Assembly (NCBI GenBank): GCA_046349855.1
Contig: JAXMBM010000024.1
Coordinates: 1 to 64,000 of the forward strand
DNA length: 64,000 nt
DNA from: CAIXSC01 sp046349855
Lineage (GTDB): Bacteria > Planctomycetota > Planctomycetia > Pirellulales > Pirellulaceae
Reading direction: 5' to 3'
This document shows, in pieces, positions 35,510 to 42,956 of this stretch. A program made the position numbers and the translations under genes. Numbering within the stretch: the first letter of the stretch is position 1; each line of letters starts with the position of its first letter. Below the pieces are notes generated by a model. The model had not been told where the DNA came from, searched no databases, and was given only the letters and a program-made list of their open reading frames with translations.

Positions 35510-35528
35510 TGGACCACGGAGTGGTCCA
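35510..35528. terminator. Hairpin in the convergent gap
   Basis: TGGACCAC (35510-35517) and GTGGTCCA (35521-35528) form an 8-bp stem with a 3-base loop. It lies between convergent genes and may help end transcripts from either side. No T-run is present. Confidence 0.4.
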
Positions 35529-35602
35529 CGACTATGACAACCTGGCGCTGTCCAGCTACGCCCCACTGCGAACTCACCCCGGGGCCCGCTTGTCCCCGGC
35601 CT

Positions 35603-35635
35603 GGCAACTCGGAGTCCGCGGATCTCCGAGTTGCC
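35603..35635 (-). terminator. Terminator hairpin after the PhoD-type gene
   Basis: GGCAACTCGGAG (35603-35614) pairs perfectly with CTCCGAGTTGCC (35624-35635) in a 12-bp stem with a 9-base loop, 14 bases past the stop of the minus-strand phosphatase gene. The position supports a transcript-end role. Confidence 0.65.
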
Positions 35636-35649
35636 CTCAGGTGGGGCCC

Positions 35650-38373
35650 TCAACGGGCAAAGTCCACGTGGATCACGCTGCGATTGCCCGAGTGAGCCTC
35701 CAGTCCACGCAGCATCCGTTCGTGCTCGGTGTGCGGTTCGCCGACCTTCACCGAGTATTTCCCGGGATGGAAGACGCGCGGCTGGAACTCCTGGCCGGCC
35801 ATGCGGAGCGTGTACACGACTTCGCCCGACGATTCGTCAACGACCTGCAGCACAGGATCGGTCAGACCGCTGACCTTGAGTTGCGGTAACTCGGCCGCCG
35901 CTTCCCGCGTGTAGTTGTCGGCCTGAGCGATCGTGACCGGCCAGCCAGGATACTGCTGGGCGTCGGTGCGCGAGGGATCGGCCGAGCGGGGCCAGCACTC
36001 GAAAGTGATCTCCCGAGTCTTCCGCTGGAAGCGGACGATCCCGTACCCCGGAGCCCGATCATGCAGCGCCGCGGGTTCTTGCCCGGTCACGACCGGATTG
36101 GACACGGCGTGCACCGTCATCCGGTTGCCAAAACCGTCGCGATACTGCCCCGTGTAGCGCGGCGCATCGGACTTGCGGTGCTGACCCGGTTCGGGCGGAA
36201 ACCAGCGCCGCGGGAACGTATTGCCGATCGCCGGGACACAGAACGCATACCCCGCATCGTCAAACGTGTCGACGCCGTAGCGGGTGAGACTGCCCAGATG
36301 TTGATCGCCGGCCAGGTGCACGGCAAAACCACGGCGAATCTCCCGCAGGGCCGCGTTGCGTCCCGTCTGAGGCCAGCCGTTCGAGTCCGCATCGGCCACG
36401 GGCCGATCGTCGCTCGGGTATTCGTCCGGACGGAAGACCTTCAACTTGGGGACGACCGCATCGTTGGTCGCATCCTTGGGTAAGGTCGCCACGTTGGCAA
36501 AGATGGTCTGGGAGAGCACCGCCTTCATCCAGATGCCGTCGGACCAGTCGGCCGCCCAGTCGCGCAGGAACCGCAGTTGCCGATCCCCCAGCAGCTCGGC
36601 TCCGGCCACATCGGCTTGACGAGCCGGATCGAATTGCGGATTACGAAACCAGCCGTTCACACAGCGTCCGTCGGGAACCATGACGGTCGGCGAGGACTTG
36701 AACTTGCGATCCTCCAGCAGGGCGAAACTCACCCCGGCGTAGTCGAACCGTGTGAAGTAGACCTCGATCCCCTGCTCGACCGGCCGCGGATCGATCGGGT
36801 CGGGCAGATGACTGGTCTGCGTTCGCTGCACCATGTTGACGAACTCGGGCGGCATCACGTAGCCGCCGTCGTCCGGAGTCTTCGCCGCTTTGCCGCCCGC
36901 CCCCCACAGATTGCCGTGGTAGACGTCGTGGTCGTCGGTGAGGCAGACGCAGGGCGTGTTCCGCGTGAGCGACTCGAAGGCCCAGCACCAGCGATACCAC
37001 TTGTCGAGGTAGTCGAGCTGTGCCTTGTCGGCCGGTGTTCGCTGGACCCCCGTCAGGTCCCCTTCGTAGATCTGGTCGCCAGCGAAGAACAGCAGATCGG
37101 GCCGGTGATGTTGCACCGCCTGGACCAGATCGCGATGCGGAAACCAGATCCCTTGATGGTTCCACCGCAGTCCGCCCGTGTAGTTCTTGTTGCAGCTGAG
37201 GGCCGCGACCGTCAACGATTCGCGATCGACGGGAGTCCGACGGATGACCCCTTCGTAGGCCACCGTCTTCGTCGAACCGTCCGGCTGCCGCAAATCGTAG
37301 ACGATACGGAACGGCCGGTCCCGCGTCTCGTCCCACTTTTCGACCCGGAAGGGGAACGTGTAACCCGGACTCACCAGGGTCGCCCGCGCCGCCAACCGCC
37401 AGGCCTGGTCGTCGCCGTCACGCACCTCCAGGCGAGCGTACTGGGAATCGCGCAGCCCCAGGGGAGGAAACTGAGCGGTCAACTTCAGGACGCCGCGCTG
37501 CACGGTGTAGAGGGTCCCGAGCACCGGACCATACGCTCGGTCGGGATGCACTGCCACTTTGCGCCCGGCCAGCTTCCAGTCGCGGAACCAGTAACCCGAC
37601 GTCTGGCCCGGCGGCCCCAGGTGCGAAACCAGCGCGACACTCCCTTCCAATTCACGAGCCGGCACATGGCGCAGTTCGGCGCTGCTGATCACCTTGCCCG
37701 ATCCATGCAGCAGCGCTGTGGCGGTGACCGTGTAGTTGTCCCCCACCGGTTTGGCTTCCACCCGCAACTCGACGTCGTCGAGCGTCTGATCGCCTACCAG
37801 CCCACCTCCCGTGCGCGTGGCCGGCGCCAGAACGGCCAGGTCCCCCGGCCGCAGAGGTCCCACGGCCTGGACCGAGCCGTTGTCCAGTCCGGTGCCGTTA
37901 TTGTCGCGGAAGATCACCTTCCCCGTGCCATCGACGGCGACCAGGATGCCACCATCCTCGGCCGAACGGTGATGGACCAGTGCCGTGAGACGATGGTCGA
38001 TGCCGGAACCACCGGCGCCGAGCAGGAAGCCGGCCCAGGTATCGGCCGACCGTTTCGTGCCTCGCTGGATGGCCCCGGTCCGCACGCTCATGACCAGCTC
38101 CCCCGGCCCTTCGGCGAGCGAGGCGTCGAGCAGTTGCAGGGTCCGCATGGGGCGCTGCGGAGCCGCTTCGAGACACTCCACCCTGCCTTCCGCCACGCGC
38201 CAGTCCTGGAGGCGGTTCGCCCAGAAGCCCGGCCCCACCCAGACCCGATCCCCCTCCATTGGCCACCGCGCCTCGAAATCGGCGGCGCCCCCGCTGGCCG
38301 CCGCCAGATAGACCCAGGCCACTCCCAGCCAGCCGATCCACGCGACATCCTTCCGTCGTCCCTGTACGGTCAT
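35650..38373 (-). CDS. PhoD-type metallophosphatase/phosphodiesterase, exported
   Basis: This encodes 907 residues from the ATG at 38373 (GGGGAG 6 nt upstream). A signal/anchor segment (VAWIGWLGVAWVYLAAASGG) is followed by a beta-rich N-terminal part of about 350 residues resembling a LamG-like jelly roll (FRDNNGTGLDNGS, SGYWFRDWKLAGR). The catalytic domain (about 400-780) has PhoD metal-site motifs: GDQIYEG near 432, TDDHDVYHGN near 478 and LAGDQHLGSL near 685. PhoD enzymes are Ca/Fe-dependent and hydrolyse phosphomonoesters and phosphodiesters, including teichoic-acid-like polymers. At 907 residues it is much longer than classical PhoD (about 550) because of the N-terminal and C-terminal beta domains. 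It follows the ribbon-helix-helix gene after 55 bases. Confidence 0.87.
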   Translation of the reverse strand: MTVQGRRKDVAWIGWLGVAWVYLAAASGGAADFEARWPMEGDRVWVGPGFWANRLQDWRVAEGRVECLEAAPQRPMRTLQLLDASLAEGPGELVMSVRTGAIQRGTKRSADTWAGFLLGAGGSGIDHRLTALVHHRSAEDGGILVAVDGTGKVIFRDNNGTGLDNGSVQAVGPLRPGDLAVLAPATRTGGGLVGDQTLDDVELRVEAKPVGDNYTVTATALLHGSGKVISSAELRHVPARELEGSVALVSHLGPPGQTSGYWFRDWKLAGRKVAVHPDRAYGPVLGTLYTVQRGVLKLTAQFPPLGLRDSQYARLEVRDGDDQAWRLAARATLVSPGYTFPFRVEKWDETRDRPFRIVYDLRQPDGSTKTVAYEGVIRRTPVDRESLTVAALSCNKNYTGGLRWNHQGIWFPHRDLVQAVQHHRPDLLFFAGDQIYEGDLTGVQRTPADKAQLDYLDKWYRWCWAFESLTRNTPCVCLTDDHDVYHGNLWGAGGKAAKTPDDGGYVMPPEFVNMVQRTQTSHLPDPIDPRPVEQGIEVYFTRFDYAGVSFALLEDRKFKSSPTVMVPDGRCVNGWFRNPQFDPARQADVAGAELLGDRQLRFLRDWAADWSDGIWMKAVLSQTIFANVATLPKDATNDAVVPKLKVFRPDEYPSDDRPVADADSNGWPQTGRNAALREIRRGFAVHLAGDQHLGSLTRYGVDTFDDAGYAFCVPAIGNTFPRRWFPPEPGQHRKSDAPRYTGQYRDGFGNRMTVHAVSNPVVTGQEPAALHDRAPGYGIVRFQRKTREITFECWPRSADPSRTDAQQYPGWPVTIAQADNYTREAAAELPQLKVSGLTDPVLQVVDESSGEVVYTLRMAGQEFQPRVFHPGKYSVKVGEPHTEHERMLRGLEAHSGNRSVIHVDFAR

Positions 38374-38428
38374 GATCACTCCCCAATGACATCCTGTAAG
38401 TGAATTCCCTCGCCCCGCCACCCACGCA

Positions 38429-38869
38429 TCACGACGGGGACGAGTCCCCCTCCATATTCCGTTCGTCGAGTGCCTGAAACAGCTTCCAGATACACAGCTT
38501 GTTCATGCTGGTCTTGCGCTGATGCGCTTCCTCGCGGAGCGATTCGTGCAACACCTTGGGAATCCGCACGGTAATCATCCGAGTGGCCGCCCGCGCGTCA
38601 TCCTTTTCCTCCGACTGTTCGCGAACCTGCGCAATCAGTGCCTGCACCGCCCGGTACTCCGGCGTACGTTCGAACCTCATCATCTCTTCGGCCGTGGGGA
38701 AGTACTCCCGAGCGATCCCATTGGGCCCAAACACCTCCCGGAAGACGACCATCCAGTGGGGAGACTGGTCCAGCAGTCGCTGCGCAAAGCCCAGCACCTC
38801 GCGTGCTCGGACCGTCACCTCGTCCGTGACTGCCGCTCCCCCTTCCGTTTTCCTGTTGCGCTCCGTCAT
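38429..38869 (-). CDS. Ribbon-helix-helix DNA-binding protein
   Basis: This encodes 146 residues from the ATG at 38869; GAGG lies 7 nt before it, while the ATG at 38875 would be too close. The C-terminal part (about 95-135) is an Arc/HicB-like ribbon-helix-helix: MITVRIPKVLHESLREEAHQ, then KTSMNKLCIWKLFQAL. The N-terminal part is helical and acidic (VRAREVLGFAQRLLDQSPHW, PTAEEMMRFE). Such proteins are dimeric DNA binders and often antitoxins, but no HicA-like or other toxin gene is adjacent. It probably regulates itself and may control the PhoD-type gene 55 bases downstream. A dyad at 38964-38979 lies in its upstream region. Confidence 0.8.
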   Translation of the reverse strand: MTERNRKTEGGAAVTDEVTVRAREVLGFAQRLLDQSPHWMVVFREVFGPNGIAREYFPTAEEMMRFERTPEYRAVQALIAQVREQSEEKDDARAATRMITVRIPKVLHESLREEAHQRKTSMNKLCIWKLFQALDERNMEGDSSPS

Positions 38870-38963
38870 GCTCATTCCTCGATTGCTTGTGGCACTCCGT
38901 CGGGAAGGCAGTCGAGCTCCGAGACGCCTCCTGAGCGGCGTCCCCTCGGCCTTCCGTCGTCGC

Positions 38964-38979
38964 CATGCTTGCTAGCATG
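38964..38979. promoter_or_regulatory. Dyad, possible operator of the ribbon-helix-helix gene
   Basis: CATGCT-TGCT-AGCATG is a perfect 6-bp inverted repeat about 95 bases upstream of the start at 38869. It overlaps a TTGACA (38983-38978, minus strand), which would be a -35, although no good -10 follows. RHH proteins bind short dyads; the link is inference. Confidence 0.35.
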
Positions 38980-39177
38980 TCAAACCAGCGGCTGACTTGA
39001 CTGATATCAAAGCACTTAGAGCTCGCCGAGCACCTCTGCCTAAAATGCTCGCAGGCCCGCCCAAGACGTAGGCAGACCGGGCATGCACAAGATTTGAGCA
39101 GCCCTAAAAGTCGCGTTTCCCAGGTGTCCAGTTCGCGGGACGAGGCAAGACGGGAGGAATATCGCGAAAAAGCGGGT

Positions 39178-41301
39178 TTAATCGAGGTAGAGGAACTCGT
39201 TCAGGTTGACCAGGACTCGACTCAGGTCCACCCAGGCCACTCCTCGCTCCCCCGATTCGCCCGGGGGCAAGCGGAGCTGCGGTGCCCGAGCCTCCCACAC
39301 TTCCCGCTCCTCCCGGAACCGCCGTGTCTGGCGATCGACGAACTCAAGCGCCTCCGCCAGCTCCCGCTCCGTCGGCCAGCGCCCCAATGTCCGCAAGAAC
39401 AGCCGCTCGACCCGGTCGGGATCGAGTTGGGCTTCCGCCAGCACCACTTCCGTCAACGCCTGCTGGTAGGCCAGACTGCTCTCGGCGTTCCACAAGGCCA
39501 ACGCCTGGGGAGCGGTGGTGGTCGGGTGGCGGACCGGACAGCTGGACACCGCGGCCGGACGGTCGAACGCCGCGAGCCAGGGAAACGGCAGGTTCCGCCG
39601 CACGAACAGGTAGACACTCCGACGCCGGTGGTCCCCGGGATCGGGCGACACCTCCCACTGCCCTGGCAACAGCGTGGACACCAGTTCCGGCGGGAGAGGC
39701 GGTCGGACGCCAGGACCGGCCGAACCGGCCACCCCCTCTTCCGAGGCCGCCAGCAGCGCGTCGCGCAACGCCTCGGCTGACAAACGGCGTCGCCGCTGTC
39801 CCGCGAGCCAGCGGTTGGCCGGATCGCTGGCTCGCGCCCGTTCTTCCCGTTCCCGCGCCGCGTCCAGCGTTTCGCCCAAACCCACCCCCGGGGGCGTCAT
39901 TCCCCGCGTCGCCTGACCGTAGGTGGCCGACAGGACGAGATCGCGGGCGAATTGCTTCCAGCTCCTCCCCTGCCGACGCCACTCGAGCGTCAGCCAATCG
40001 AGCAGTTCCGGATGGGTCGGGGACTCGCCGAGCAGTCCCCAGTCGCTGGGACTGGCCACCAGTCCCACCTGGAAGAATTCCTGCCAGAGGCGATTGACGA
40101 TCACGCGATCGAACAAGGCGCATTCCCCCGCGGCCAGCCACTCGGCCAATTCGGCGCGATTCGTCGGCGGCTGTCGCCCTGGCGGGTCCGGGGTGGGAAG
40201 AAAGGGGGAAGGCAGGACGATCCGCGGCACGGCAGCCGGCACGACCTGGCGCGGCTGGCGGAAGTCGCCGCGCTCGTACCGGCGTGCCGGGCGATCCGCT
40301 CCGGCGCGAACCGCCCGGACCCGCCAGGGAGAGTCCCCCATCCGCCGCACCGCCGACGACTGGCGGAGAAATCGCGGCCACGCCGAGCGGACCGATTCGT
40401 CCGACGGCACGCCGACGAGTGGCCACTCGGCCGTCCATTCCGTCGACTCGAAGAACCCCCGCCAGCGATAGAAGTCCGCCTGACTGAGTGGATCGTACTT
40501 GTGATCGTGGCACTGGGCACATTCCAGCTGCAAGCCCAGCAGCGTCGAACCAACGGTCGCCGCCATGTCGTTCAACACGAGATGCCGTCGTTCGTCCGGC
40601 AAATTGAGGTCCGGCATGTCGGGTCCGCAGAGCAGGAATCCGGTGGCGACCTGAGCCGCGGGGTTGTGCGGCTCGAGCAGGTCCCCTGCCAGCTGCCAGG
40701 CCACGAAGCGATCGTACGGCAGGTCGGCGTTGAGGGCCTGAATGACCCAATCGCGATAGCGCCAGGCTTCGGGACGCACCAGGTCGTGCTCAAAGCCATC
40801 CGATTCCGCGAAGCGAGCCAGATCCAGCCAGCTTTGTGCCGCTTGTTCACCAAACGTCGGGGAGGCTACCCAGCGATCGACGAGTCGCGCGGCGGCATCC
40901 GGCGCTGACGCTCCCGTGAACTCGATGATTTCCTCGGGCCGAGGCGGCAGTCCTCGGAGGTCAAACGAGACCCGCCGCAACCAGACGGCAGGTGAAGCCG
41001 GGGGATACGGTCGCAGTCCCTCCCGTTCGTGCCGCGCCGCGATAAACCGGTCGCTCGGCACGCGAGCCCAGGTCCGATCGCCGTTTTCCGGGAGCGGGAC
41101 GACGCGCAGCGGCCGATAAGCGAAGGGAGCAAAATCCCCCGCCTCCAGCGGCCGCTCGTTCAGCGGAACATCCGCCGGCTCGGTCGCCACTGCGGCGTCG
41201 CCGAGCGGCAGCAGCAGCAACAACAGCAGCCCGAGGCACCAGCCGCGACACGCGACACCCTGGGGACTCTGATCGGCGAGCCGCCGCCATCCGCTCGTCA
41301 T
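39178..41301 (-). CDS. DUF1549/DUF1553 (PSCyt2-PSD1) family protein
   Basis: This encodes 707 residues. The ATG at 41301 overlaps the stop of the DUF1501 gene as ATGA. It begins with a leader (CRGWCLGLLLLLLLPLGDA). The DUF1549 region (about 75-290) has AVWLRRVSFDLRGLPP, DRWVASPTFGEQAAQSWLDLAR and LGLQLECAQCHDHKYDPLSQ; the CAQCHDHK motif could bind haem or metal. The DUF1553 region (about 395-660) has NRLWQEFFQVGLV, ATYGQATRG, and HPTTTAPQALALWN. No N-terminal PSCyt1 cytochrome domain is present. These proteins are very abundant in planctomycetes, are exported, and are of unknown reaction, suspected to act in polysaccharide or redox metabolism. The gene is translationally coupled to DUF1501. 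Confidence 0.9.
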   Translation of the reverse strand: MTSGWRRLADQSPQGVACRGWCLGLLLLLLLPLGDAAVATEPADVPLNERPLEAGDFAPFAYRPLRVVPLPENGDRTWARVPSDRFIAARHEREGLRPYPPASPAVWLRRVSFDLRGLPPRPEEIIEFTGASAPDAAARLVDRWVASPTFGEQAAQSWLDLARFAESDGFEHDLVRPEAWRYRDWVIQALNADLPYDRFVAWQLAGDLLEPHNPAAQVATGFLLCGPDMPDLNLPDERRHLVLNDMAATVGSTLLGLQLECAQCHDHKYDPLSQADFYRWRGFFESTEWTAEWPLVGVPSDESVRSAWPRFLRQSSAVRRMGDSPWRVRAVRAGADRPARRYERGDFRQPRQVVPAAVPRIVLPSPFLPTPDPPGRQPPTNRAELAEWLAAGECALFDRVIVNRLWQEFFQVGLVASPSDWGLLGESPTHPELLDWLTLEWRRQGRSWKQFARDLVLSATYGQATRGMTPPGVGLGETLDAAREREERARASDPANRWLAGQRRRRLSAEALRDALLAASEEGVAGSAGPGVRPPLPPELVSTLLPGQWEVSPDPGDHRRRSVYLFVRRNLPFPWLAAFDRPAAVSSCPVRHPTTTAPQALALWNAESSLAYQQALTEVVLAEAQLDPDRVERLFLRTLGRWPTERELAEALEFVDRQTRRFREEREVWEARAPQLRLPPGESGERGVAWVDLSRVLVNLNEFLYLD

Positions 41302-42764
41302 GCCAGGATCTCCTCCACGACTCGGCCCGCGACGTCGGTCAGGCGCTGATCGCGCCCCTGGTGAAAATAGGTGAGTGCTTCGTGGTCGAGTCCGAGCAGG
41401 TGGAGGAGCGTGGCATGCAGGTCGTGTACATGCACCGGTCGTTCGGCGGCACGTAGCCCGACGGCGTCCGTCGCGCCGTATGCCAGGCCCCCACGCACTC
41501 CACCGCCGGCGAGGCAGACCGTGAAGCCCCAGGGATTGTGATCGCGTCCTTTCCCCTGCTCGCTCATCGGCATCCGCCCGAATTCGCCCCCCCAGATGAC
41601 CAGCGTATCGTCCCACAGACCGCGACGGCGCAGATCGCGGAGCAGGCCGGCGACCGGGCGGTCGGTGCGCCGGCACAGCTGTTCGTGGTTCCGCGCCACA
41701 TCCTGATGGGCGTCCCACCCCGTGGTGTCCCCCGCATACAGCTGCACGAAACGCACTCCCCGTTCCAGCAGCCGGCGAGCCAATAAGCAGCGAGTGCCAA
41801 ACTCATCCGTTTCCGCCTGACCGATTCCGTAGAGCGCAAGCGTCTCGGCGGTCTCGGCGTTCCAATCAACCGCCTCGGGAGCCGCGGCCTGCATCCGAAA
41901 CGCCAACTCATAGGTCGCCATCCGCGCCGCCAGTTCGCCGTCGTCGCCGCGCGCCGCGCGGTGAGCCGCATTCCAGCGGCGCAGCATGTCCAACGACGCT
42001 TGCTGCCGCTGCGCATCCACGGCCGCGGGTGGCAGCAGATCGAGCAAGGGACGCTTCTCCGGTCGCATGGGCGTTCCCTGGAATGTCGCCGGCAGGTATC
42101 CGTGGCCCCACGCTGGCGGTCCCCCTTTCACGCCTCCGCCCGGATCGGGAAAAACCACGAACGCCGGCAGGTTTTCGCTTTCGCTTCCCAAACCGTAAGT
42201 CACCCAACTCCCGAGACTCGGCCGCCCCATCAGCAGGCTGCCGGTATTCAGCTGATACACCGACTGCGGGTGATTCACGCTGTCGCCGTGGCAGCTGCGG
42301 ATCACGCACAGATCATCCGCACAGGCCCCCAAGTGGGGCAGCAGATCACTGACCGGCAATCCCGATTCACCCCACCGCCGAAACGGACGCACGGCCGGGA
42401 GCAGCGGGTTCTGCGCCACCTTGCGGCGCGTCATCACATCGCCAAAGCTGGCCGGCAGCGGTTGCCCCGCCAGCCGTTCGAGTTCGGGTTTGGGATCCCA
42501 CAGGTCGACGTGGCTCGGACCACCGTGCATGAACAGATAGATCACTCGCCGAGCCCGCGGTGTAAAGTGAGGTGGACGAGGCGCCAGGCTGTCCGAGGCG
42601 GGCGCTGCCGTCGCCGAGGTCGAGCGCAGCGAGGCCAAGGCGCACGCGCCGAGCCCGATTCCCTGGCCGAGAAACGCTCGCCGACTCTGACCGACGCCTC
42701 CCCTGCTCTCCCTCACAGGTCGCCCGGACGTCTCATTTCCCGGTCTGAGCATTTGCGGCAGCAT
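41298..42764 (-). CDS. DUF1501 family protein with twin-arginine leader
   Basis: This encodes 488 residues. The Tat-type leader is QSRRAFLGQGIGLGACALAS. The DUF1501 body shows YLFMHGGPSHVDLWDPKP, LPLLPAVRPF-type and VIRSCHGDSVNHP motifs, GWDAHQDVARNH, WGGEFGRMP and LLHLLGLDH. It is complete and of usual length. Partner DUF1549/1553 proteins are normally encoded next to it; here the order is DUF1501 first, with the partner's start overlapping this stop. GAGGTAAGGGA lies just upstream of the ATG. The family fold is alkaline-phosphatase/sulfatase-like, but the reaction is unknown. Confidence 0.9.
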   Translation of the reverse strand: MLPQMLRPGNETSGRPVRESRGGVGQSRRAFLGQGIGLGACALASLRSTSATAAPASDSLAPRPPHFTPRARRVIYLFMHGGPSHVDLWDPKPELERLAGQPLPASFGDVMTRRKVAQNPLLPAVRPFRRWGESGLPVSDLLPHLGACADDLCVIRSCHGDSVNHPQSVYQLNTGSLLMGRPSLGSWVTYGLGSESENLPAFVVFPDPGGGVKGGPPAWGHGYLPATFQGTPMRPEKRPLLDLLPPAAVDAQRQQASLDMLRRWNAAHRAARGDDGELAARMATYELAFRMQAAAPEAVDWNAETAETLALYGIGQAETDEFGTRCLLARRLLERGVRFVQLYAGDTTGWDAHQDVARNHEQLCRRTDRPVAGLLRDLRRRGLWDDTLVIWGGEFGRMPMSEQGKGRDHNPWGFTVCLAGGGVRGGLAYGATDAVGLRAAERPVHVHDLHATLLHLLGLDHEALTYFHQGRDQRLTDVAGRVVEEILA

Positions 42765-42956
42765 GGTCCCTTACCTCGCCTGAACCCCGGGCGTCTTCGA
42801 CTCGGGGTCCCATTGTACGCGAGTGCGGGCGACACACCCAAACGGCGTACCGCCGCCAGCGCTGATTTCGGCCGTGCCAACGGCGCCGCAGGGGAAACCG
42901 GCAGGATCCGGGATCAAGAGAGCAAGAATCGCCCCGGAGAGAGCATTCCGGGAGAA

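Noticed and set aside
38429..38869. Toxin-antitoxin module
   Set aside because: The ribbon-helix-helix protein resembles antitoxins, but the flanking genes are a phosphatase and, across a gap of about 300 bases, a DUF1549 protein; no toxin-like small gene was found.
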